NCBI GenBank assembly: GCA_900768075.1
Contig: CAAGBN010000025.1
Coordinates: forward strand, 1 to 43,277
Direction: 5' to 3'
DNA: 43,277 bases
From: Clostridia bacterium
GTDB taxonomy: Bacteria; Bacillota; Clostridia; Oscillospirales; Acutalibacteraceae
This document shows, in pieces, positions 7,801 through 15,278 of the stretch. Each line of letters starts with the position of its first letter. Position 1 is the first letter of the stretch. The position numbers and the translations under genes are program-made. The notes under the pieces are model-generated. The model had not been told where the DNA came from. It did not search any database and was given only the letters and a program-made list of their open reading frames with translations.

Positions 7801-10401
7801 CTTCAAATTAAACTGGGCAACAAAATCACCTGTTTCTCTATCAAGAGCAAAAATCACACTAGGATTCTTTTTTTCTTTATCGTAAGATGAAATAAGAATC
7901 CAGTCTTTTTCAGACCAATAAGCTAAACCTTGAGGTACCATATTTTCAGCTTGTCCGGGGATAAGATAACTAGGATTACCATTTGTACCATCCATAGGTA
8001 CCGCATTACCTGTAAGGTAATTTGCTTTAAATGATTGATTAAGAGATCTCCAGTTTTCTATTATATGCTCTCTTTTATATCCGTTGGTTACTTCTATTTT
8101 CTCTTCTGAAGCATTACCAAAATGAATGCTTGCATTTGTTAAACATTCATTATAATCTCCAATATTTATCTGTTTCCATTGTTCTTCTTTTCCTGCATAA
8201 TACACATCCGTAAGGCTCCTGCAATATCTAAACGAACTTTCACCTATTGATGTTACACTGACAGGTATGGTTACATTTGTGAGACTTAAACAATCGTAAA
8301 AAACACTGTTACAAACAGTTGAAACATTTTCAGGAATAATTACAGTCTCTATACTATAACAGTAATTGAAAGTGCCATTTGCAAGAGTTGTTACATTGTT
8401 AGGAATAATAACATCTTTAAGTTTATAACAATGATTAAACGCATATTCATCTATAGTTGTTAAGTTGTCAGAGAATATTATGTTCACAATTGCAGAGCAA
8501 TAACTAAAGGCATACTTGTCTATCGTTGTAACGCTACTAGGCATAGTATATGATTCACTCATATTTCCACTAGGATAAAGTATAAGCTTAGTTTTATTCT
8601 TATCAAAAAGAACACCTCTGCTATCACTAGAATATGCTGTATTGTCTTTGTCTACTGATATACTAGTAAGACTTTTACATGAATAGAAAGCCATATTACC
8701 AATTCTTGTTATACTATCTGGAATAAAAATATTTTTAAGAGTTGTACAATTAGAAAAAACATAATCACCGATACTTGTAACGCTTTCTGGAATATTTATG
8801 CTTTCTAGATGTGCACAATAGCAGAAAGCCTGAGTGCCTATCCATTTTACATTGTTTGGGATACTAATATTTGTAAGACTATAGCATCTAGTAAAAGCAT
8901 AATCACCGATACTTGTAACGCTATCAGGAATAATTACATTGGTAAGATTATAGCAATTATAAAACAAAAAACGTTCAATTTTTGTTACACCATCAGGAAT
9001 AATTACACTTGTAAGATTCTCACAGCCATAGAAAGCATAATCACCGATATACGTAACACTATCACCTATAATTATACTTGTTAAACTAGTACATTCATAG
9101 AAAGCATAATCACCGATAGCTGTAACGCTGTCACCAATTATTACGCTTGTAAGATTGGTGCAATTTCTAAACACATTTTCACCGATAGTTTTAACACTAT
9201 TTGGGATATTTAAACTCTTAAGATTTGAACAATTTCTAAAGGCATTATAGCCAATAGATGTTATGCCATCCGGAATAATTACACTTTCAATACCAGAACA
9301 ATTATAAAAAGTTTCATCACCGATGATAGTTACATTATTAGGTATAGAAATACTTGTAAGGCTAGAACAGCCATAAAAAGCACCATCACCAATGCTTGTT
9401 ACATTATCTGGAATAAATATACTCGTAAGACTAGAGCAATTACGAAACGCACCTTCACCGAGCCGTATTAAAGTGTCGGAGATTGTAATATTTGTAAGCC
9501 CAGAACACCCCGAAAAAGCTCCATCACCGATACTCAGCACACTATTTGGTATTGTAATTTCAGCTAGGCTGATACAACTCATAAAAGCACAATCTCCAAT
9601 AGTTATCACACTGTTACCGATTGTTATGCTTGTAAGGCTACTACAATAATGGAAAGCTCCTTCTCCAATATATGTTACACTATTCGGCACAGATATATTT
9701 GTAAGACAAGCACAAAATTCAAAGGCACGAATTCCAATATTTTCTACACTGTCAGGTATTATTATGCTTGTCAAACCACGACAATCTTCAAAAGCGTAAT
9801 CCGCTATAGTCAATGTACCTTTTTTGATTTCATATTCTCCTGAAAGCAAAGAGTCTGCTTCAATCAGGTGTTTGCCGATATAGAGTACTCCCTTTTCCAA
9901 ATTTGAAGAGTTTTCAAAAATTTTTGTTCCATTGAAAGCACCCTTACCAATCGACACAACACTGTCAGGAATAGTAATATCTGCGAGACTAGAACAATCG
10001 GAAAAAGCACTCTCACCAATGCTTGTTACACTATCGGGTATAACTATATTTGTCAAGTTGGAACAATGCCAAAATGCTATCCTTCCAATGGTAGTAACTC
10101 CATATTCAATTATAACAGTTTTTATTTCAAGTTTTTCGTGGAATGGCGAGACTTGATAATGGTACGTCCACATTTGCCCTTGACCACTGATGGTTAGTTC
10201 GCCAATATTTTCATCAAAATACCAATAAACATTGTCACCACACTGGCCGTTCGTTGCAAGAGCACTTGCTTGGCCTGAAAACCACTCGCCGAAATTAATT
10301 ATAGGCAATTCAAGACCTATAAAACCTTGCAGCGGTGCTGATGCAAGGCACATAACCACAACGAGCAATATGCATAAACTTTTCTTAATTTGTTTCATCA
10401 T
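4879..10401 (-). CDS. secreted giant leucine-rich-repeat protein with lipase-like domain
   Basis: The start is the ATG six bases after GGGAG; upstream in-frame codons run back through the leader RNA and promoter and are rejected. The 1840-residue protein begins with a signal peptide (MKQIKKSLCILLVVVM). About 25 BspA/LRR_5-type repeats fill residues about 100-745 (consensus IPDSVTSIGDYAF, CxxL). Residues about 780-1125 look like a beta-propeller-type region. A class-3-lipase-like alpha/beta hydrolase domain follows, with FTGHSRGAA placing the nucleophile at Ser1285. Residues about 1670-1745 resemble a divergent InlB B-repeat, then a Cys-rich ATGHDF segment. The last 38 residues form a Cys-rich, aromatic tail ending CNCGVAHY, with no LPXTG motif. 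BspA-type repeats generally mediate adhesion; hydrolase substrate is unknown. It has its own promoter, attenuator and terminator. Confidence 0.85.
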   Translation of the reverse strand: MMKQIKKSLCILLVVVMCLASAPLQGFIGLELPIINFGEWFSGQASALATNGQCGDNVYWYFDENIGELTISGQGQMWTYHYQVSPFHEKLEIKTVIIEYGVTTIGRIAFWHCSNLTNIVIPDSVTSIGESAFSDCSSLADITIPDSVVSIGKGAFNGTKIFENSSNLEKGVLYIGKHLIEADSLLSGEYEIKKGTLTIADYAFEDCRGLTSIIIPDSVENIGIRAFEFCACLTNISVPNSVTYIGEGAFHYCSSLTSITIGNSVITIGDCAFMSCISLAEITIPNSVLSIGDGAFSGCSGLTNITISDTLIRLGEGAFRNCSSLTSIFIPDNVTSIGDGAFYGCSSLTSISIPNNVTIIGDETFYNCSGIESVIIPDGITSIGYNAFRNCSNLKSLNIPNSVKTIGENVFRNCTNLTSVIIGDSVTAIGDYAFYECTSLTSIIIGDSVTYIGDYAFYGCENLTSVIIPDGVTKIERFLFYNCYNLTNVIIPDSVTSIGDYAFTRCYSLTNISIPNNVKWIGTQAFCYCAHLESINIPESVTSIGDYVFSNCTTLKNIFIPDSITRIGNMAFYSCKSLTSISVDKDNTAYSSDSRGVLFDKNKTKLILYPSGNMSESYTMPSSVTTIDKYAFSYCSAIVNIIFSDNLTTIDEYAFNHCYKLKDVIIPNNVTTLANGTFNYCYSIETVIIPENVSTVCNSVFYDCLSLTNVTIPVSVTSIGESSFRYCRSLTDVYYAGKEEQWKQINIGDYNECLTNASIHFGNASEEKIEVTNGYKREHIIENWRSLNQSFKANYLTGNAVPMDGTNGNPSYLIPGQAENMVPQGLAYWSEKDWILISSYDKEKKNPSVIFALDRETGDFVAQFNLKKKEDNKIVDWLPHAGGIGVSNNNLYITNGGGISYFPLSELDVERGTVKDIVRIGYADISQLGNTNVSYLDISDDVLWAGNFYSNYPGISIWEELLELVGVLPSSWDLPADKNNDSLILGFKLTGSTSEEEWENFKNVAATSNYRIGIPKGIDCIQGVTFKKISDTKYKMYLSRTTDVSFSANISSTTITLNKNQINPSKDDFWFCENLPGAENIIFIGDDLYTVYESGALSTCDDLVNTTIWNENLKDCTDVIWKVNENDLLQVPSVDSAWFENDAYNGYNHELAQFCSKYCVLGYCYNETEVEYYLNKSGFALRSCKMNAARDEVNYFIADKNIAVNGQSKNLIFVGCIGSYKDQWYSNFDPWSHDSNNDYASFTEMYKTHHGFANAKEYVYTKLNKYISENNIDRSNSIILFTGHSRGAATVNLLAAKLIDNSSSFGVDANNIYTYGFATPNTTKDAWGISYNRYRSIINIVNPEDVVTKLLPSSWGYGRYGDTYTLPSKTNDNHYKTYLAKMKPYFEQYTGQVYDPYKKGELKTYEFIESFREKVDDLVDFYSKDFPYSIPLFGTTVYETPYDFFRRTLLKFIVSNDMNEIISVFMEGGTFYRDIILYFAWPDVSLNEVKNAILSGTTVLNSIELGGKFTQAHQIETYCSYINTLTSSQVTAIRKGYKGTVNCPVDVEIYDNEIGELVGRIVNNIVDEEIAAKENSIVMSVDGDSKSFWLPSNGDYDIKLIGNDEGTMDYTMSEIDSDIGEIKRVNFFDVEITDGLTLIANIKCEEFVIEEHKLINKDAETLEPTEVFDEDIETYHIDVSTSEGGSVSSPQTAKSGDYVYLAAIADAGWELTGWYENDELLSVENDLTFVAKSDRNLEARFEHVDHSFNEWYTVIPAKCEVVGMEQRDCSVCDYSETQGISATGHDFDGSKCRNCDYDKAANCECNCHKSGFMSIIWKVLRFFYKLFGTNKVCNCGVAHY

Positions 10402-10420
10402 AAACATCTCCCTTAAATAC

Positions 10421-10467
10421 AAAAAGTGCGTTTCAAATGAAACGCACCGAAAAATGCATCTCATTTG
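10421..10467 (-). promoter_or_regulatory. leader attenuator with mutually exclusive hairpins, copy A
   Basis: Read leftward, segment 1 (CAAATGAGATGCA, 10455-10467) can pair over 13 bp, with two G-U pairs, with segment 2 (TGCGTTTCATTTG, 10434-10446). Segment 2 overlaps the 5' arm of a terminator (GTGCGTTTC with GAAACGCAC, loop ATTT, then five T residues, 10421-10447). Both cannot form at once, which is the layout of transcription attenuation. A second copy with compensatory changes lies at 40923-40971. What signal selects the fold cannot be told. Confidence 0.7.
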
Positions 10468-10480
10468 TTGTCTCAAGAAT

Positions 10481-10509
10481 AATTTACCATAAAAATATAG
10501 AAAGATCAA
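10481..10509 (-). promoter_or_regulatory. extended -10 promoter of the LRR gene, cassette copy A
   Basis: TTGATC and TAAATT are 17 bases apart, with TGG directly before the -10 box giving an extended -10. The predicted start lies near 10474, about 70 bases before the start codon. The same boxes and spacing occur at 40783-40811. Confidence 0.75.
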
Positions 10510-10524
10510 TATTTTTTATATACT

Positions 10525-10562
10525 AAAAACAAAAGTATCCACCAAAAATGGTGAATACTTTT
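10525..10562 (-). terminator. intrinsic terminator after tnpV
   Basis: Read leftward, a 13-bp stem (AAAAGTATTCACC with GGTGGATACTTTT, one G-U) with a six-base loop is followed by GTTTTT. It begins six bases after the TnpV stop and separates it from the LRR promoter. Confidence 0.7.
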
Positions 10563-10567
10563 ATGTA

Positions 10568-10933
10568 TTAGTAATATATTATTTCATTGCATATCATCTC
10601 ATTTGCCCTTTGCTGAATATTGCTCATCCTCTTTACCCACTCAAATTGGTCTTGTTCTTTCAATTCCTCTGTCACATCCTCTGCCTCTTTCATCTGTTTC
10701 ACAAGCATATCATACATATCACTTGCCTGATTTTCTATTTCGGCACAGTGTTGATACAATTTACCTTCCGCAAGTAGGGTAGAAAATACCACCTTCTTGT
10801 TCTTGAGAAGATAGTCCTTGTAAATCATACCCCATTTGCCGAGCCTGACCCTTGCTTCCTCAGGTGGCTGTTTGAGGTTAGGGATGAAATAATCGCCGAC
10901 TCTACGATATGAAATCTCTGTTTTGCTTGACAT
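10568..10933 (-). CDS. tnpV: TnpV-type transposon-encoded protein
   Basis: The 121-residue product has the TnpV layout: an N-terminal TEISYRRVGDYFIPNL block, a central R-L-G-K-W-G-M-I-Y-K-D-Y segment, a helical middle (GKLYQHCAEIENQA), and a C-terminal W-V-K-R-M-S-N-I-Q-Q-R-A block. TnpV is carried by Tn4451-like and related clostridial integrative elements; its biochemical role is not established. GGAGG precedes the ATG. It marks this stretch as mobile-element DNA. No site-specific recombinase is present beside it, so the element is either larger than the window or decayed. Confidence 0.85.
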   Translation of the reverse strand: MSSKTEISYRRVGDYFIPNLKQPPEEARVRLGKWGMIYKDYLLKNKKVVFSTLLAEGKLYQHCAEIENQASDMYDMLVKQMKEAEDVTEELKEQDQFEWVKRMSNIQQRANEMICNEIIYY

Positions 10934-11075
10934 TGTTTTGTCCTCCTTAATAATATTCGTGATAACTTAAAATGTTATATTTTGAGGGTATCACCCTCGT
11001 AATTCCCAACGAGCATAGAATGTTTGTTGTCAAGAGCAGAAGCAAAGCGACTCTTGATAATGAAAACAGGCTATG
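10934..11075. other. intergenic region with short hairpins between tnpV and DUF6809
   Basis: Two dyads are seen: GAGGG/CCCTC at 10984, which read leftward could weakly end the DUF6809 transcript, and TCAAGAG/CTCTTGA around 11030 with a long loop. No gene is supported. Confidence 0.4.
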
Positions 11076-11345
11076 CTATCTGTTTACGAAAGTATCATAT
11101 GTAAATCTCGCTCCGAGTCTAAAGCCTGATATGAAGCTGTCAGAATTACCGATGCTTGAAAATTCATTGTAAGCAAGAACATAATTGGTAAACAACTCTT
11201 TTTCCTTTTCGGGTAGCATTGCTGTCAATTCTTCTTCACACTTAACAAGGGCACTAAGCTTCTTTTTCAGTTTAGGTGTGATTTCTGTAGAGAGTGCCTG
11301 TGGCTCAATGTTGCCGTAATAAAATTCTTCTATAAAGTTTGACAT
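11076..11345 (-). CDS. DUF6809 family small protein of mobile elements
   Basis: The 89-residue protein has the pattern of the DUF6809 family common in clostridial integrative elements: an N-terminal E-E-F-Y-Y-G-N-I-E-P motif, a central helical run ending in M-L-P-E-K-E-K-E-L-F, and a C-terminal F-I-S-G-F-R-L-G-A-R-F block. Function is unknown. A strong GAGGAGG ribosome site precedes the ATG. It lies between TnpV and the broken spoVAD and reads the same way as both. The family name is from memory of the conserved ends, so the call is moderate. Confidence 0.65.
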   Translation of the reverse strand: MSNFIEEFYYGNIEPQALSTEITPKLKKKLSALVKCEEELTAMLPEKEKELFTNYVLAYNEFSSIGNSDSFISGFRLGARFTYDTFVNR

Positions 11346-11588
11346 CGTATTCCTCCTCTGTTTGAGTCCATTTTTTCGGCCTGCGACCGTTAATAAATTA
11401 TGAACAAACCAATTATAAATAAATTGTAAACGAGCATTTTTGGACGATTACTCCATCTTCAAATCTGCGAGTTCTAAAATGCTCATAACCCCAGTAAAAT
11501 AGGGCTTTTTCACCACCTTTCGTGTCGAAATTTGTGTAAGAATTTGTGTTGCTTTTCGCTTAATTTATGGTTCTATTTTAACATCTAC
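11346..11588. mobile_element. edge of inserted accessory DNA next to spoVAD
   Basis: SpoVAD similarity stops at about 11589 and the sequence from there leftward is unrelated. This edge holds no gene with a ribosome site. It contains a 9-bp perfect inverted repeat (GAGCATTTT at 11432, AAAATGCTC at 11476) whose interior can pair further. The exact junction cannot be fixed without the uninterrupted gene. Confidence 0.5.
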
Positions 11589-12212
11589 AGGAGCCATAGC
11601 CGCACCCATATTGTTGCTGTCGGTTATACCTAAATCCTGAATTGTGCCAAGGTGTATCTTGTCAATGTAAACTCCCCTGCCATCCTCGTCTGAAAGAACA
11701 ACTGCACCTGAGCCTGTCACTGTCCACTGAGCTGTTGGAGGTCGCTGACCACCGTATTCAAGAGGCTTTCTGAATTGCTTTTCAGCCGAACAGAAATGTG
11801 AGCTTGTTGCCGCCACACAGTTTCTGAAAGCACCCGTTTCTATCATAAGAGTGGTCATACAAAGACTCAGCGCCATAGTCGAGCAGGCTCCGTATACACC
11901 GCAGAACGGAAGCTGAAAGTCTCTTATACCGAAGCTTGAGCCGATACACTGATTGAGAAGGTCACCCGAGCAGATAATATCAATATCACTCTTTTTCAGC
12001 TTTGACTTGGATATAGCCTTTTTGATTGCAGTTTTAAGGTAAAGACTTTCTGCCTTTTCCCAGGAATCCTCGCCCATAGTAGTATCTGGGCAGATTTCAT
12101 CAAACTCTTTGCCGAGAGGCCCCTCTCCCTCTTTTTTACCCACCACCGAGGCAAAGGATATTACCTTGGGCTTAATCTGTGTTATTACGGTTTTTCCCCG
12201 TCTCGTTGCCAT
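11565..12212 (-). pseudogene. spoVAD: spoVAD, 3' third lost to inserted DNA
   Basis: The frame matches SpoVAD, the thiolase-fold protein of the SpoVA channel that takes dipicolinic acid into the forespore, from MATRRGKTVITQ through C-G-V-Y-G-A-C-S-T-M to N-N-M-G-A-A-M-A-P. Family members are about 335-340 residues; this one stops at 215. The last seven residues (VDVKIEP) and stop codon come from the adjoining mobile DNA. The ATG chosen follows AAAGGGATGAG and starts 13 bases after spoVAC. The missing C-terminal part and spoVAE should lie leftward but are not in the window. The product is probably inactive unless the interruption is excised. Confidence 0.85.
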
Positions 12213-12225
12213 AAGCTCATCCCTT

Positions 12226-12669
12226 TTAAACAAGATTGAAAATATAAATAACAAAGCCGTACACTGCCGCCACAGAGCACCCGAAAACTATAACGGGCCC
12301 TGCGATTGAAAACATCTGAGCAGCTGTGCCTAATATTCTGCCCTCGGTCTGAAACTCGAGAGCAGTACAGACTATGGAATTTGCAAAGCCTGTAATTGGT
12401 ACCATTGTACCTGCCCCCGCATGCTTGGCGATTTTATCAAAAACTCCCAAAGCCGTAAGCACGGCAGTGGTACCGATAAGAATAGCCGTAGTCAGTGCCC
12501 TTGCTTCCTCAGTTGTCATCTCAGTGTAGGAAAATATAATATTCATCACCTGAGCAAAGGCGCAGATGATACCGCCGAAAATAAAAGCCTTGATACAGTC
12601 CGTGACTACAGGTGAATTCGGTGAAGCCTTTTTTGCCATGGCACCGTATTCTTCTTTTGATACAGACAT
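12226..12669 (-). CDS. spoVAC: stage V sporulation protein AC
   Basis: The 147-residue membrane protein is full length for SpoVAC. It has four or five hydrophobic segments and the family signatures P-V-V-T-D-C-I-K-A-F-I-F-G-G near the N terminus and H-A-G-A-G-T-M-V-P-I-T-G-F-A-N-S in the third quarter. SpoVAC is a mechanosensitive-channel-like component of the SpoVA complex moving dipicolinate across the inner forespore membrane. It is the first gene of the operon here, with spoVAD directly after. GAGGGAT precedes the ATG. No convincing forespore sigma-G promoter could be picked out in the 119 bases upstream. Confidence 0.92.
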   Translation of the reverse strand: MSVSKEEYGAMAKKASPNSPVVTDCIKAFIFGGIICAFAQVMNIIFSYTEMTTEEARALTTAILIGTTAVLTALGVFDKIAKHAGAGTMVPITGFANSIVCTALEFQTEGRILGTAAQMFSIAGPVIVFGCSVAAVYGFVIYIFNLV

Positions 12670-12731
12670 AGTTTATCCCTCATTTCTTTGTTATCTATCT
12701 TTAGTCACTTATTTAAAAATATACATATGTG

Positions 12732-12760
12732 TTGACAAAGAAAGGCAAAAATTATAAAAT
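12732..12760 (+). promoter_or_regulatory. sigma-A promoter of the DUF1015 operon
   Basis: TTGACA and TAAAAT are separated by 17 bases, 16-20 bases before the AAGGAGA ribosome site. It is divergent from spoVAC. Confidence 0.8.
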
Positions 12761-12788
12761 GATAGTATAACTTTTAAGGAGAATATAT

Positions 12789-14036
12789 ATGGCTGTTTTT
12801 AAATCTTTTATGGCTGTACGCCCTACTAATGAAAATGCTCACAAGGTTGCGGCTCTGCCCTATGACGTTATGAATTCTCAGGAAGCAAGAGAGATGGTCA
12901 AGGGTAAGCCCTATTCATTCCTGCACGTTGATAAGGCTGAGGTTGACCTTGATGAAGGCATTGATATATACGATGAAAAGGTATACCTTAAGGCAAGAGA
13001 AAATCTCGACAAGCTTCAGAGCGACGGCATCTGCAAGCAGGACGAAAAGCCTTGCTTTTATATCTACCGTCAGATTATGAACGGTAGAAGTCAGACAGGT
13101 CTTGTAGGCTGCGCTTCAATTGATGACTATATGAACAATATCATCAAAAAACACGAATTCACCCGTGCCGACAAAGAGGCTGACAGAATCCGTCACGTTG
13201 ACTATTGCGACGCTAACACAGGCCCCATCTTCCTGACCTACAGAAAGAATGACGCTATCAGTGAAATCATCAACGCCTGGAAAGAAGCTCACACTCCCTG
13301 CTACGACTTTGTAACAGAAGACGGCATCGCTAATACTGTGTGGGTAGTTGACTGCGACGAAGTAAATGCAAAGCTTCAGAGTGCATTTGAGGGTATCGAC
13401 TACCTTTATATCGCAGACGGTCATCACCGCTGTGCAAGTGCCGTAAGAGTCGGTAATATGAGAAGAGATGCAAATCCTGACTACACAGGCGCAGAAGAAT
13501 TCAACTACTTCCTTGCAGTAGCCTTCCCCGAAAATGAGCTTGAGATTATGGACTACAACCGAGTAATGAAAGACATCGCAGGCAACACACCTGAGGAGTT
13601 CATTACAAAGCTCGGCAAGGATTTCACCGTCGAAGCTTATGAGGGTGAGGGTGCATACAAGCCCGAAGCTAAACACACCTTCGGTATGTATCTCGAAAAC
13701 AAGTGGTATAAGCTCACTGCCAAAGAGGGTACCTTTGACGAAAATGACCCCGTAGGCAGACTTGATGTTTCCATTCTGCAGAACAACTGCATCACACCTA
13801 TTTTCGGCATTGAAGACCCCCGTACAGATAAGCGTATCGACTTTGTCGGCGGTATAAGAGGTCTCGGTGAGCTTGAGAGAAGATGTGCAAATGATATGGT
13901 TATCGCATTCTCAATGTATCCCACATCTCTCAATGACCTTATGGCTATTGCTGATGCAGGCGAGGTTATGCCTCCCAAATCAACATGGTTTGAGCCCAAG
14001 CTTTTAAGTGGTCTTTTCATCCACAAGCTCAGCTGA
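12789..14036 (+). CDS. DUF1015 family protein
   Basis: The 415-residue cytoplasmic protein has the DUF1015 hallmarks: an N-terminal A-V-R-P-T segment, A-A-L-P-Y-D-V-M, a central R-A-D-K-E-A-D-R-I-R-H block, and the invariant A-D-G-H-H-R motif at residues 209-214. The family is related to ParB/sulfiredoxin-like folds and often lies near serine or phosphoserine genes in Clostridia; a kinase-type role has been suggested for relatives but no activity can be claimed here. AAGGAGA precedes the ATG. It is followed 32 bases later by an alanyl-tRNA editing gene with no terminator between, so the two are likely one transcript, suggesting a link to amino-acid or aminoacyl-tRNA handling. Confidence 0.85.
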   Translation: MAVFKSFMAVRPTNENAHKVAALPYDVMNSQEAREMVKGKPYSFLHVDKAEVDLDEGIDIYDEKVYLKARENLDKLQSDGICKQDEKPCFYIYRQIMNGRSQTGLVGCASIDDYMNNIIKKHEFTRADKEADRIRHVDYCDANTGPIFLTYRKNDAISEIINAWKEAHTPCYDFVTEDGIANTVWVVDCDEVNAKLQSAFEGIDYLYIADGHHRCASAVRVGNMRRDANPDYTGAEEFNYFLAVAFPENELEIMDYNRVMKDIAGNTPEEFITKLGKDFTVEAYEGEGAYKPEAKHTFGMYLENKWYKLTAKEGTFDENDPVGRLDVSILQNNCITPIFGIEDPRTDKRIDFVGGIRGLGELERRCANDMVIAFSMYPTSLNDLMAIADAGEVMPPKSTWFEPKLLSGLFIHKLS

Positions 14037-14068
14037 TAAAACTAAAAAAATAAAGGAGTCAGTATCAT

Positions 14069-15241
14069 ATGACAGTTAAGTTATACGATACCGACAGCTA
14101 CCTTTCCGAATTCGATTGTAAAGTTATTTCACTTTACAGCGATAAGAATTATATTTACATCGAAACTGACCGCACAGCCTTCTTTCCCGAGGGCGGCGGT
14201 CAGACTTGCGACAAGGGTAGCTTGGGCGGTATCAATGTGGAAAACGTACAAATCATTGACGGCAGGATAGTTCATTTTGTTAAGAACTCTGCTGAAAATG
14301 CTGAAAAGATAAAAGAAAACTCCCTTTTGCACGGAAAAATTGATATGAAAAAGCGTTTTTCCGATATGCAGCAGCACTCAGGTGAGCATATTTTCTCGGG
14401 AATTGTCAATTCTCTTTACGGCTACAACAATGTGGGTTTTCATCTCGGCAGTGAAATTGTCACCCTTGACTTTGACGGCGAGCTGAATGAGGATGACGTC
14501 TGTAAAGTAGAAAACCTTGTCAATGAAGCTGTGTGGAAAAACCTGGAAATCAAGATCTTACTCCCCTCTCAGGAAGAATTGGCAAATATAAAATACCGAA
14601 GTAAAATCGAAATAGAGGGTCAGGTGCGAATCGTTGAAATCCCCGGCGTGGACGTCTGTGCATGCTGTGCCCCTCACGTTAAATACACAGGTGAAATCGG
14701 CATCGTCAGAGTGGTAAGCTTTGAAAGATACAAGGGTGGCACAAGAGTCAGCATCCTCTGCGGTGAAAGAGCACTCCTTGACTTAAGACACAAGCTTAAG
14801 CAAAACCGCCTTGTTTCAAATCTCACCTCAGCAAAGCAGGACGAAACAGCGGTGGCTGTTGAAAGACTCAAAAATGAAAACGAAAAGCTCAAATATGACC
14901 TCATCGGTATGACAAGAGACTTCCTCACACTCAAAAGCGAAACCGTAGCTGAGAGTGAAAGAATCATCATTTTTGACGGCAAACTTCAGGGAAAGCTTCT
15001 GCAGGATTTCGCACTTTCACTTATGGATAAGGCTGATAAATTTACTGCTTGTTTCTGTGGCGAAAACGGGTCATACAGATACTGTATTGTCAGCAGTAAG
15101 GTTAATCTTCAAGGTCTCGCAAAGGCTCTTAACAGCCGTTTTTCAGGCAGAGGCGGCGGCAAGCCCGAAATAGTACAGGGCAGTCTCACAGCAGAGTCCG
15201 AGGAAAGCATAAGAAAATTTTTAGAAAAGTTTGAGATATGA
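14069..15241 (+). CDS. AlaX-type alanyl-tRNA editing protein with DHHA1 domain
   Basis: The 390-residue protein matches long AlaX (AlaX-L) editing proteins, which hydrolyse serine or glycine wrongly attached to tRNA-Ala. The N-terminal barrel has F-F-P-E-G-G-G-Q. The editing domain supplies the zinc ligands H103-S-G-E-H107 and C199-C-A-P-H203. A helical linker (about 235-275) leads to a C-terminal DHHA1 domain with G-R-G-G-G-K-P-E-I. It lacks the AlaRS aminoacylation domain, so it is a free-standing editor and not a truncated synthetase. The ribosome site is AAAGGAG. It is the second gene after DUF1015 and ends in a shared terminator. Confidence 0.9.
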   Translation: MTVKLYDTDSYLSEFDCKVISLYSDKNYIYIETDRTAFFPEGGGQTCDKGSLGGINVENVQIIDGRIVHFVKNSAENAEKIKENSLLHGKIDMKKRFSDMQQHSGEHIFSGIVNSLYGYNNVGFHLGSEIVTLDFDGELNEDDVCKVENLVNEAVWKNLEIKILLPSQEELANIKYRSKIEIEGQVRIVEIPGVDVCACCAPHVKYTGEIGIVRVVSFERYKGGTRVSILCGERALLDLRHKLKQNRLVSNLTSAKQDETAVAVERLKNENEKLKYDLIGMTRDFLTLKSETVAESERIIIFDGKLQGKLLQDFALSLMDKADKFTACFCGENGSYRYCIVSSKVNLQGLAKALNSRFSGRGGGKPEIVQGSLTAESEESIRKFLEKFEI

Positions 15242-15243
15242 TT

Positions 15244-15278
15244 AAAGGCTGTGACTATTTTTGTCACAGCCTTTTTTT
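15244..15278. terminator. bidirectional intrinsic terminator
   Basis: A 12-bp perfect stem (AAAGGCTGTGAC with GTCACAGCCTTT), loop TATTTTT, sits between two convergent genes. T runs follow in both directions, and the stop codon of the leftward gene lies at its right edge. Confidence 0.9.

Noticed and set aside
4887..10395. Internal DNA repetition of the LRR gene as a tandem repeat array or mobile element
   Set aside because: The repetition is in phase with the coding frame and explained by the LRR protein repeats.
10402..10509. In-frame N-terminal extension of the LRR protein back to the promoter
   Set aside because: It has no ribosome site, crosses the promoter and attenuator, and the same DNA in the nuclease leader is read in a different frame after the 100-base insert, so conservation is at nucleotide level.
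13116..13676. 186-codon leftward frame inside the DUF1015 gene
   Set aside because: It is antisense to a clear DUF1015 protein and has no recognisable motif; it is a shadow frame.
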